Shown here: positions 20,273 through 31,000 of the stretch, in pieces
How the letters are laid out: each line of letters opens with the position of its first letter
Numbering within the stretch: the stretch's first letter is position 1
From: Stramenopiles sp. TOSAG23-2
Lineage: Eukaryota > Sar
Length of the DNA: 64,000 nucleotides
Assembly: GCA_900128395.1 (NCBI GenBank)
Contig: LT649236.1
Location: 19,128 to 83,127, forward strand
Direction of reading: 5' to 3'
Made by a program: the position numbers and the translations under genes
Notes under the pieces: generated by a model
What the model saw: the letters and a program-made list of their open reading frames with translations, nothing else
Told to the model about the DNA's origin: nothing
The model's database searches: none

Positions 20273-21664
20273 TTATAAATTGTTTCTTTCACCTCTCTTT
20301 ATTTTTTTACCATTCAATTCTTCATCAATTCTTTCTCTTGCATATCGGTTTGTACCCACGCAAATACTCTGTTTTAATTGCTCCCATAATGTATTCAAAT
20401 CAATTTTACCTTGCTTAATTGCTTTAAATAATTTCAAGTCACGTTCAGAATGTGTAGGTGCAACTTCTTCCATTTCATTTATTCTTTTCCATTTCTCATA
20501 TTCTGTTTCTTGATTTTCGTCATCCTTTTCTTTTCCACCACTATCATCATCGATATTTTCCTGATCTTTATCGTGTTTTAGATTTGGAAGCACAATAGTT
20601 CTACCAAAGACACCGTAGATATCCTCAATTTCTGGATGATTTTCTACATACAAAAGTGTCTCTTCCAAAGATATTTCGCCGTCATCATCTTCATCAATAC
20701 GCTTAAACAATGCATTTATATGAGTTTCACATAATTCTAATAAATGTGCATCTACCTCAACCGTTAAACTTTTAATGAAAAAATGACACATTTCATCCTT
20801 GCTTATTGTACCATCATTATTAACATCGTATAATTTAAAGATAAAAAAAGTTTGCAAGACTCTGCAAGTTTTAAATAATAAAGCCATGCATAGTAAATAC
20901 TCTTCCCACCTCCATAAACCACGTTCACATGTATCAAAAAATTCAAAAACACGATTGGAAAATAACGGATCTTCAAATGTAAACGTTGGTATAGCATTGC
21001 AAAATGTATGGTACGTTATACCATACGGTGTTTCCGACATAGAACATAAGGATTTAAAGTTGAGAAATAATCGCCTTATTTCAGTTACAGAAAACCCAGT
21101 TAATCGTCTTAATAACGTTACATTTTCTTGATCTTGCCAATACCCATGTATTTCATCCAAAATAGAAGAAGGGTGGCATTGTGATTTTGGAGGTGTATTG
21201 GAAAAATCCACTTTGCTCTCATCGAAAGTATGTCTTGAGCTGTTGTTACTGTTATTATAGTTGCTATTATTATCATCATCGCCGCCATGAAACCTGTTTT
21301 TTTGAAAAGCTGCAAGTGCTTTTTTAGTATCAGCCACTGCACGTTCTTCTACAAGAGAATAGGATGCAATTTGAGCATTTTTTAAACGTACCCATAATGG
21401 ATCTTTTAACGAGGAAGATTTTTGCTGTTCATCTATAACTATATTTAGCTTAGGCTTTTCTTGTGTATTTGGATTACTATTATTATTTACTAAATACTCT
21501 TGTATGACATTTGTAATAGTTTTATTTTGTTCCTTGTTACTTTTACTTTTAGCATTTTGTATAACTTTTTGTTGATAATAAAATAATTTAGTTGATGGCG
21601 CTAGATATGATTTTAAATTAATTTTTTTCTTATTGCCCCCTATATGACGTTTATTAGTTTTCAT
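20273..21664 (-). CDS. Calaxin-like EF-hand protein
   Basis: This encodes 463 residues. The first ~160 are basic and Asn/Lys-rich with no domain. Residues about 165-370 follow the neuronal-calcium-sensor/calaxin plan: LLRRLTGFSVTEIRRLFLNF, a degenerate hand, then two good calcium loops, DVNNDGTISKDE and DEDDDGEISLEE, and the end EIEDIYGVFGRTIVLPN. Calaxin (EFCAB1) binds outer-arm dynein in cilia and tunes the waveform to calcium. The long extensions on both sides exceed calaxin's usual ~210 residues. The C-terminal tail (about 375-463) is acidic, then basic. Family membership is good; the dynein-docking role is inferred. Confidence 0.75.
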   Translation of the reverse strand: MKTNKRHIGGNKKKINLKSYLAPSTKLFYYQQKVIQNAKSKSNKEQNKTITNVIQEYLVNNNSNPNTQEKPKLNIVIDEQQKSSSLKDPLWVRLKNAQIASYSLVEERAVADTKKALAAFQKNRFHGGDDDNNSNYNNSNNSSRHTFDESKVDFSNTPPKSQCHPSSILDEIHGYWQDQENVTLLRRLTGFSVTEIRRLFLNFKSLCSMSETPYGITYHTFCNAIPTFTFEDPLFSNRVFEFFDTCERGLWRWEEYLLCMALLFKTCRVLQTFFIFKLYDVNNDGTISKDEMCHFFIKSLTVEVDAHLLELCETHINALFKRIDEDDDGEISLEETLLYVENHPEIEDIYGVFGRTIVLPNLKHDKDQENIDDDSGGKEKDDENQETEYEKWKRINEMEEVAPTHSERDLKLFKAIKQGKIDLNTLWEQLKQSICVGTNRYARERIDEELNGKKIKRGERNNL

Positions 21665-22380
21665 CTTTTGTTATTTATGTGTGTGTGTGTGCGTGTGTGT
21701 AATACTTATATATTATATGTATGAGTTTGTGTGTTTCATACAATTTTATTATCGTCTCTAAATAAATTTTAAACGTGGATATACTATCTATAAGAAGTTT
21801 TATTTATTACAAAATACTGTAAAAAAAAGTCTGTACGACGATGTGTAACGTCTACCAGTCTACAATTTAAATTATTTAATAATAAAACACTTATTAAATT
21901 CTGTGCATCTTTTTTTTTTTATTAAACTCTGCAATGCTCTGCTGCTATATTATACATGTACCTGGGTACCACTTTTGGTGGTCTGGTAAGTATTTATATT
22001 GTATTGTATTGAATACTTGGTACATCTGTAATAGGATATAAATTTATTCTATACTTATTAGTATACACTCATCCGGATCGGATCACTCATCATCAAGTTT
22101 CTTTTTTTTTACTCTTTTTCTTCTTACTATTCTTTTGCTTTTTCTCTTTCTTCTTCTTCTTCTTCTTCTTTTTGCTATCCTGATCGTCTGATAATATCAC
22201 TTTCTCGTCTTTTACTTTTTTTGGCCTTTTCTTTTTTGCTTGATCTCTATTATCATCATCCTCATTATTGTTTTTGTTATTACTTTGATCAGTAGCGTTA
22301 TCATCATTATTAGTTTTCGGTTTTGTTATTGATTTATCATCTTGCTTTATATTTTGATTTACATATTACGTGAAAATAGT
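21665..22380. other. Divergent spacer, partly occupied by a coding-like minus frame
   Basis: The left part (21665-22080) is AT-rich with a GT repeat at 21678-21698 and GTACCTGGGTACC near 21958. The right part holds the ATG-less lysine-rich frame listed separately (22093-22365). The upstream region of the gene at 22381 overlaps it. Confidence 0.45.
22093..22365 (-). pseudogene. Lysine-rich coding-like frame lacking a start codon
   Basis: On the minus strand an open frame of 90 codons ends in TGA at 22093-22095. It encodes Asn/Asp-rich sequence (NNDDNATDQSNNKNNNEDDD), then KKKRPKKVKDEKVILSDDQD and a long Lys tail. This looks exactly like the low-complexity C-terminus of a protein. The frame is closed above 22365 by TAA and has no ATG. 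It could be the last exon of a spliced gene, a remnant of a gene displaced by the plus-strand gene at 22381, or chance. Only a transcript would decide. Confidence 0.3.
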
Positions 22381-22725
22381 ATGAAACTACCAATGATTCC
22401 AAAGCAATTTGTCTCACCATTACAGAAAAACAAGAAAACGTCGATGCTGAAAGGGAGTAAATCCATTTATCATCCTAGTTATGTATCAAGTGCAGCCTCC
22501 AGTATGTATAGCGATAGCTTAAATGGTTCATATGCATCTGGCCCGGGTAGTCGACAGTTTTCACGGCATTCAACTAAATATAATAATACATCAACAAGGG
22601 GAAGTAATAAGATGATGATGAAGTTTAAGATGAATGCATCAACAAATTTACATCGTAGAACAAGAGCTGTAATCGGTCGAAAAATAGATTTACCAAAACC
22701 ACCATTTCCAATTTCCACTTGGTAA
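22381..22725 (+). CDS. Short basic protein, unknown
   Basis: The ATG at 22381 gives 114 residues (MKLPMIPKQFVSPLQKNKK...). It is Ser/Lys/Arg-rich with a central Ser/Tyr/Gly stretch (SAASSMYSDSLNGSYASG), a basic region (NLHRRTRAVIGRK) and a compact C-terminus LPKPPFPISTW. There is no signal peptide or domain. The frame extends open upstream, but the residues there are AT-driven and have no ATG. Basic, disordered proteins of this size with a conserved C-terminal tip are common among axonemal microtubule-binding proteins, although that is a guess. The antisense frame over the same stretch is judged a shadow. Confidence 0.6.
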   Translation: MKLPMIPKQFVSPLQKNKKTSMLKGSKSIYHPSYVSSAASSMYSDSLNGSYASGPGSRQFSRHSTKYNNTSTRGSNKMMMKFKMNASTNLHRRTRAVIGRKIDLPKPPFPISTW

Positions 22726-23154
22726 AAAGAAAAGGAGAGGGGGGACTGAATAATATTAAAAGAGACAAAAGGGTTTCGTAAAAGAGAAGAACAAGAAGGG
22801 GAGAAATTTCGTATTTTCGTACCACCGAAGAGAGAAAAACCACCAAATCTTCGATAAAAATTACGACACACGTACAAATAATACGGCTCGTATAATATTT
22901 ATCATATCAAGATATGATATCATAATAATTTTTAAGTTTACGCATGTAATATTTATATTTTATGATATTTTAAATAAAATAAATTAGGCGTAAACTTATT
23001 ATATATACGGTGATTTTATGTACCACATGTTTTAAAATTCAAATGCCATATTTTAATATAATATTTTACGAAGTATAATTGATATGATATATCATATATA
23101 TATCATATATCCAAAATTTTAAAAATGCCCACATGTGCGTCGTATTTTTACTCG
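22726..23154. other. Convergent spacer with TACGAAGTA and ATATGATATC repeats
   Basis: CTCGTA lies at 22887-22892 and TACGAAGTA at 23067-23075. ATATCAAGATATGATATCAT lies at about 22900-22923 and ATGATATATCATATATATCAT at about 23082-23108. A purine-rich stretch follows the stop (22726-22800). No gene was seen. Confidence 0.6.
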
Positions 23155-26100
23155 TCATCCCCATCCAGGCATTACCCCTTCATCTCCTGCTCTTGCACTT
23201 CTAGTGACATCAAAATCCCACATTGTAACATTAAAATATTGTACCTCATGTGTTTCTACTTTTGTTTTATGATGTTTTAATAACCTGCGTTCTCTATCCC
23301 AACGATTTGCTTCATCTTGTTCTTCTGGTTTGATACTTGATAAAATCAACGAGTATTCTAAATCAACTTCCAGTCCAAACTGTTTTCTTATTTTGCTAAC
23401 TTCTTTGTTTGGCATAAAACGCTTTGCGCCAATAATTGCAGCGCCACAGCCGCAACAAAGCAATGCAAGGGATATATTTAGCCATGTCAAAACAATCCAA
23501 TATACAGGACCGAAAACGTTACAACAGGCTACATCATGGAATTGAAAATATATTTCATTTAATGCTTTGCAATCAATCACTTGCCCTAAATCCAAAGTGT
23601 TGTTGGCTACAGCATAGCCGATTGATTCCCCACCTCGTTTGACAGCGTTTTTAAATTCACTTTTAAAAGTAAAATCGCCGAAGGTGTTTGGATTTTCCAT
23701 AGCATCGTCAACCATTGTTTTAATATTGCTATTCATATCTTTACTGGTACGTTTCCACTGCGCGGCGAAGCCATAGGTAGTATCGCAATTACTTGCAACG
23801 TCTCTCATAAGTGCAGGTACATCAACATTGAATTCAAATGGTGATGCATTTATTTTACATAAAGTACTACTATTTAAAGTCCCTCCAATTGCTTGGCAAA
23901 GTAATGGATTTAATGCAGTAAATGTTTTAGCACTGCTTACACCCAAGGATAAACACGCATCTGCCGTAAATATTGACAAGGGAAATAATGCTGCGCCAAA
24001 AGTTAATAATATAACGCCTGCCATTATACTCATGATGTATGATGTACATAGCCCGCATGAGCAGCAGTGACATTTTGTAGAGCGATAGTGACAAAATCCG
24101 AAACATTGTAATCTGTGAGTGAGTGTGTGTGTGTGTGTATAGTTTTATGTTAGTCAACAATAATTTTTTTAATATGTATAAGGATCATAAGTGAAAAAAA
24201 CTAAATGAACTTACATTGTAACAACAACTAATGCCACTGGAAAGCCATATAGCAACGCAGGAAAGTCTTGGACAGAAAAGTCAATTGCAACATTAAATTC
24301 AGACCTTGGAACGGATGGACTTTGCATGTAATATGCCCACGTATTTTTCAGGCACTCATTTGTGTAACAAAATGAACCATCTACGCGATCGTTACGAACA
24401 CCTTCAGATGATGTTCTGCCATTGTATAAGTCTATCTTTGTATTATATGTGCCGAAATTTAAATCTTCATTTATTTTATACAATTTCATTAAATAATGTG
24501 CACCACCAAGCGGTATAATGGTACTGCCTTTATCTTCGATCCTTTCAGCCCTCTTTGAATTGGCCCCATTGACGCTTGAATTACATGTCATGTTAGATAT
24601 TAGCGTTGAATTTGAAAGATCTAGACAAAGATCGTAAAACAGTTGATATATCTGATCTAACGATTTTCCCATATGATATTTGGCAGAAACGTCTTTCAAG
24701 ACGGAAGATGATATAGAAATTGTGTAATTTTTAAGTCGTTTTGTTTGAAAACCAACAACCCAATTTATTATTGTTTCTGCTTTACTAATACTTGTGGCAT
24801 TTGTATAATTTTCAATCGCATCTTTTAAATTTTGCAATTGTTCATCCGCTTCGTCTGTGGCTTTACCAGTGGAGGTGATGTTATATAGACTCTTTCTTAC
24901 ATTTTCCAAATCTGTTTTCATTGTCCCCTTTGCAGGGCCAAATTGGGCAAGGGTTTGGTTGAAAACAATAGTATCTTCACGCAGAGTTGTATTTGGTTCT
25001 TTAATTTTAGATAAGCTATGCATCATTTTATAGAAACGTTTGGAATCAAATTTTATGTACTTTTCGTAATTATTATTATCTGCATCAATTAAAGGAATGA
25101 TGGATGATAAATTACTTTTCAAAAGCGTTATAGTTGAACGCAAAGCCTTTGCACTTGCTGTATTATTATTTGTGGGCAAAAATTCGTCAATTTTGTTCAT
25201 TGTTCGGGTTATTATTTCGTTTAAACGAGTTGCACGTGATTTTAATGTTTCCGATGGCTTTGATACATAGGATTGGTTCGTTTTTAAATCATTGACTTCC
25301 TTTATACCAACAGATGAATTCCATAATTCAAATCCATTTAATCCCTCAAATAAATATTGCATAGACATCGCTCTTGATAATCCTTCATTTCCCATGGCTA
25401 CCATACTGGATTTTTTGCCAACCTCACCAAGAAAGGAGGCTTTCAACGTATTTGATAAAGTGCTAATCTGTTTCTGGAATGTCTTTGTTCCATTGTAGAT
25501 ATCTTTTCTTGAATTATTTAAACTTTCAACCCGGTCTGTTGCACTCATCATTTTCTTTGGTATTTCAAACAATGTTTTATTAGCATGTTTTAACGTATTA
25601 ACGAAGTCCTTTAAACATGGTCTTGCAGAACCAAGAGTAGACAGTTCCGCACTGACGGTTTTCATAAGATCATGGTTGACTAAAGTTGTATTAATCTCAA
25701 TGATTTTATTCACAAATCCAGTAATGATCATTTGAAATGTGTAGGTTTCATTTATTATTGGCAATTTACTCCTATATGCATTCGCTTCATTTGCAGTTAC
25801 GGTTGTATGGGTCAATTCAAGTATATGTGCTGGTAATATGTCTGCAACGCGTGAAATGTTATCTATTGTTGTATTTATTATTGGCAATAAACTTAACATG
25901 CGTGTAATGTCAGGTGAAAAAGAATTTTTCAATGTCGTTTGTAACGTGTTGAGTTTTTCCATTATAACTGCATTGTTACTAGTTGCATTATATGACAGTA
26001 AATTGTTCAATAAATAGTCAATGTCATTTTCACCAGGCTTGTTTAAGATTATATTCTTCAATAAATCTTGGTATTGATTCATGTTTTCAAAATCCCTTTT

Positions 26101-27321
26101 AATCACATCCTTCACAATTGCATTATTACTTGTTGTTGTTTCTAAAATGGTTTTTGATTTTGCCTTTAAATTCATTGAAGATAAAGTAATAGCATTTAAT
26201 GAATTTAAAGTTGCTTGTAGTGTTGAAAAGTATCGACTTTGTGCATTCCATACATTATCTATAGTATTGATTACACTTTCAACCTTTGAATTGCCAACTA
26301 TATCTGTTTTCTTCAACGATTGCGATATGTCTTGAATATCTTTTGGTCTAGGTAGTTCTTTCATAACAATATTATCAATGCATTTCAATGACTTCGACAA
26401 AAGTGGTGCACGAAAATTTTCCGTAAGCGTTCCATTTATTTGTAAAAGAAAGTCGGTAATACCATCGCTACCTAGGTCATATATCAACTTTTGTAATGTT
26501 GGGCTAGTTTTTTTCACCGTCGTAGCTATTGGATTTGGCAATTTGTAAACTTCCTTTCCTGAACTTACAAACGCAAGGATACCCTCCGTTTGGCCAGAAT
26601 TGACCATCCATAAAATTAAAAGAATTACAATTGTTATAATCATTTTTGGAAACCTTTTTTCTTGTTTGGAATAATACAATATTTTTCTTCCTTCATGAAA
26701 TGTTGGTGGTATTTTTCCGCACTTACCTAAAGGGCAGTAACATTTATTATTATCCTCTATGTCTTTGCATTTTTTTAAACAACAAGCGAATCGGCATAAG
26801 CAAAAGATGAAAGGAAAAAATACACCTATCACACCAAATATTATGGCTATTACAGCATACAGCAAATATGCCACAAGAATTTCCGTTATCCTATCAGGCT
26901 TATGTAAACCTATATCTTCGTAGTCACCAAAGTTATGACTGGTTGGTCTATCCGAAAAACTGACTAGTGGCAAAGTAGAAAGCTTACTGGACGAGGTTGG
27001 CTCTGGACAAGTATTTGTTTGTGAATCTTCCGGTACTGCCATATAACACATAAAAGATAGTGTGATAAGACTGAGAAGCACCCATACCATATTCAAATAG
27101 CCAGCATTTTTGATAGCTTCCCATGATTCTTTCGATGCTTGCTTAGCCGCTTCCCTTGCAGCCATAGCTGAACGCTTCGCCATCTCCTTTTGTTCCTCCA
27201 TTTGTTGATGTAGATATTCATGTGACATGACTTGTTTAGTATCATCATCTGAGTCAGAAGAGCTTTCATCTTCAGAATCATCATGTTTCACAGATAATTC
27301 TATCTCTGCCGTACTAGCCAT
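23155..27321 (-). CDS. Prominin-like multi-pass membrane protein (two exons)
   Basis: The exons are 27321-24215 and 24112-23155, giving 1354 residues. The splice joins VVVT-I to LQCFGFCHYRSTKC. Topology is a cytosolic acidic N-terminus with a short amphipathic helix, then hydrophobic segments at about 76-98, 145-178, 223-243, 1018-1036, 1065-1085 and 1240-1265. A Cys-rich loop follows segment 2 (CLCRFACCLKKCKD) and another follows segment 4 (CHCCSCGLC). A ~775-residue helical loop with many N-glycosylation sites separates segments 3 and 4. This matches prominin (five spans, two large extracellular loops, Cys-rich cytosolic loop), with the signal peptide replaced by an anchor. Prominins organise membrane protrusions and cilia. 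The family call is based on architecture, so another large glycoprotein family is possible. Confidence 0.7.
24113..24214 (-). other. Spliceosomal intron, 102 nt
   Basis: On the minus strand the donor is GTAAGT at 24214 and the acceptor CAG ends at 24113. TTGACTAACATAA (a CTAACA branch candidate) lies about 45 nt before the acceptor, followed by a CA-repeat. Splicing removes the TAA that would end exon 1 and restores a continuous frame carrying a Cys-rich loop. Confidence 0.85.
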
Positions 27322-28089
27322 TTCTTACCTTGTTTTGTATTTATAGAAAGCGAAGTATTTTCTATGTAGACACATATATATGTATATGTTTATCGCACAT
27401 TTTAAAGAAGAAAGTTTGGTATACTATTACTACATGATGGTCTGGTGCTCGCTCGGCGTGCATTATTCTTAATAATTTCATCAACAACAGCAGTTGCTTT
27501 TTAATTATTATAATATAGCCTAACAACTAAAAGTTCCTATTAATATTATATAGACTTTTGTGAAATGTCTAATGTTTTACGGTTTACAATATGATAAAAG
27601 TTCAAATTTTCATGTTGATGTGTGATGATGTGATGATATAATATTGTCTGGTTTTGTCTACAGTATTATTATTAATCGCACATCAATAATAGTCATAGTA
27701 ATAACTTTATTAGCAGGTAGCTAGCTGGGCTAGCTGGCTAGCGAGTCGTCATAAAAAGCTGTGTCCAGGCTGACCAGTTGCCCAGCTTTTGTACTTGAGC
27801 GGTAGTATTAGGTATGCACAGTGCTATATTTATGTTAAAATAATACGTACAGTATACCTGGTGAGCTCTTATTATTCTTATTATTAAATACGCACATATC
27901 GATGTAATTACTGGCACAGTTTCAGAAGAGATCATCGTCGATGATCGATCCGTTTTATATATTGCAAATATAATATTATTCTTGAGGTTCGCCCCCTAAA
28001 AATATATAAGTTAGTATATTACGCCGCATGTATACAAAATATACGTGCAAAGAAAGAAAAAGGAAACACAAAAACGTGTTGAAAATAAA
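27322..28089. promoter_or_regulatory. Divergent spacer with GC-rich hairpin element (copy B)
   Basis: This lies between the prominin-like start and the EF-hand/C2 gene's ATG at 28090; the frame is open from 28045 but begins with GTG. It is AT-rich except for the GC-rich block at 27717-27790. TACCTGGTG lies near 27856. No gene was seen. Confidence 0.45.
27717..27790. repeat. GC-rich inverted-repeat element, copy B
   Basis: GTAGCTAGCTGGGCTAGCTG is followed by a hairpin whose arms AAAAGCTG (27754-27761) and CAGCTTTT (27783-27790) pair perfectly. It shares an ordered set of words with copy A at 11690-11757. Both lie between divergent genes. Confidence 0.45.
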
Positions 28090-31000
28090 ATGGAAGAAAG
28101 TGTAACGGTTATCGAAGAATTCTCTTTATCAACGGATGCATCCAATGATCATGATGCAAGCAATTCTTCTGTGAATCATAATCCTATTGTAAATAATAAT
28201 AATGAAAATAATAATGTAAATGAAATTGAAGAAAAAACCAATGATAAAAAAATAGATAATAACATGCAAGCCAGTATACGCCCAAGGACATCGTCAACAC
28301 TTCAGCGAGGGCTTATAAAGTGTACAAAAAAATACCAACTAAAACTTCCATGCTCAACAATGCAAGATGCGGAAAATAACGAGGGTATTTTAAAACGTAT
28401 ATCATGGCGTCGCCCTGGTAAATACTTTTTAAGAACGGATAAACCAAAACTTTTATCTTTTAGAAATAATGGCCCAGATAATAATCAGATAGAATATCAA
28501 GACACTGGTTTTGATGATGAAAAAACTTATATACGTTTAAACTTTGCAAACATCCAAAGCTTCATGCGTGCAAATATATTAGTGTTTATTCACCGAGGAG
28601 AACCACCCGAATGTCCTGATTCTATGTCACCAGATATTTTTGTGCCAAAATATTATGAACCTGTAGAAACTTTGTTGTTTGAAGTTACATACACACTACC
28701 TGAAGATGTAGGTACCACGTATATAAATTGGAAAAAAATACGAAACGAAACGAAGTTTTCGTATATACAATTAAGTCAATTGTACGATCAATTTATGTAT
28801 GATACGAGACAAAGTGGACATTGTGGCGTATTGCGCCGTGATGATTTTGGTAGAATTCTTCGAAATTTTAGTTTAGTTGATATTAGTGAAAATGAATTGA
28901 ATAATTTGTGGATGTGGTTTGACAAAGATACAAAAGAAAGTCATATAAATTTTGAAACATTTGCTACACGATTAGGCCAAACGTGGCATGATGTTCATTT
29001 CTTCGGCCTATCTGCCGCTGCTAGGGAAGCATTAAAGGAAGAGAAGAAATACGAAGAAATAAATGAACAAGATAAAAAGGCTAGAGAACAAGCTATACAT
29101 AATATGCAACTGCAGGATGTTGAAAAAGCGTATTCACGTCTAACTGGTTCACCAATACCGCCATCTCCATCATTTGTAGCATCTTCCCAAAAGCAGAGAA
29201 CGAGAGGGCATTCGACTCTATCACAAGTCAGTAGTGATCCCCGTGACGGTAATTCAAGTAATGAAAGTTTATTAGAAAAATTAATGGCAGTTTCTGACGA
29301 TAAGATTGATAATGGCAATGTTACAAATAATGAAATGAAGTTGTTGTTACAGGAGGCTACTGGTACTGATGGTAATATTATAAATGTCGAAAACGCATCA
29401 AAATCCGAGACTCCAAAAACTCCTCCTAGATTGTTGGGCATTCCACCATCATCATCAGGCATTAAATCTCCTAGAGGAATACGCGTTGGCGACGGCGTTA
29501 ATTTTTCAAAAGATCAAGTAGAATCCAAGTTACAAAATGCATATGATACAGTGATGAAGAAAAAAATTAAAGATGATGACGATGGTGACGAAGAGGATAT
29601 CCGTGATGATAACAATGATGGTGTCAATGATGACGACAACATAAGTAAAATTTATGGATCTCCTGATAGATCTTTAGCAAGCTTATATAAAGATCATCCA
29701 TTAGCACGCACGTTTGTTAGAGCATGTAGTATGTCACCAATGACGCCTGAATTGATGGACTCTTTGGCAAACGCATTCGCAAATGAACTTGCAGAATCGG
29801 CTATGTTTAAGACAGATGCATCTCCAGTTATACCAGCATTAGATTTAACAAAGTTAGGGGATAGCACAGATGAAGATGATCATGCGCTAGAGGAGAAAGA
29901 AGATGAAGAGACACAAAAAGAGGCATTGGAACTTGCAATGGACATCGCACAAGAGAAAGCTAGAAGGGCATTTAAAAAATATGATCAAGATGGGAAAAAT
30001 GGTATTGATCGCAAAGAATTTAAACAAATATGTATTGAATTAGGCGTAGCTGCATCGAGAAAAGAGCGCAAGGAGGCTATAAAATTATTAGACACTGATG
30101 GTAGTGGTACAATCGGCGAAAAGGAATTTGTTGCGTGGTATGGCAAACTTGCTGAGGCAGAAGCTAATGCTGAAACTAATGGTGGCAGTAGCACCGATGA
30201 GACTGATAGTGGCGATTTTGTTCCATCAGCATTAAAAGATGATAAGGATGAAGAATCAATGGATATATCAAAAGTAGCAAATTTAGTAAACACAAGTGCC
30301 AGAGGGAAAAGTAGCACCTGGGTTGGTAATTTAATTGTTACCGTGCATAGTGCCAATGAATTAATTATATCAGCAAATGCAAATCCATCGGTTAATGTTA
30401 GCTTTTTGGATCTAGCTCCAGATATAGATGATACCGACGGTGGTGTTCATCCACACGAAGATACAAATTATTCTACTCCACCATGCTATGATGCTGTTGA
30501 TGTGCGGTGGGATGCAAAAGATGCAACGTTTAAAATAGAAAAATTATTAACAATACCTGATATGGATTCAAACAAGACACCGAAGGACGTTGACGATCTA
30601 TTGCCACTTTATGGAAATGGGGAAATACAATTCAAAGTTGATTGTGGTTTAGAAGCAGGTATTATAGGTACTGCAAAATTGAATTTAATAGATTTACACG
30701 GAAATATCTGTAACGTCATTGAAAGCGATAAAGACAACATCGAAAATCATGGTTTAACACATCATTCAATAGATTTAAAACCACCAATTCACCTTCGTAC
30801 AACTAGCCTTGACGGGATTGGTAATTTAGAAGTGACAGCTATTATTGAATTCAAACGTAAAAAAGAAGAAAAATCAAACAATCAAAACATAACTGGAACG
30901 CCAACAAGTTCACGTAAAGGCGTACGTGAAGGATTTGGGGAACATGAAAGTGCTGAAGTTGCTGATAAACTTAGAAAAGCTCGACGTGCATCTGGTATCA

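Noticed and set aside
21986-22380. Possible intron starting GTAAGT at 21986 and feeding the 22381 gene
   Set aside because: There is no coding-like first exon to its left and no CTAACA branch motif; the ATG at 22381 is sufficient.
26710-26740. GTAAGT inside the prominin-like exon 1 as a splice donor
   Set aside because: It encodes the GKC residues of a conserved-looking Cys-rich loop in frame, and the frame continues for 800 codons.
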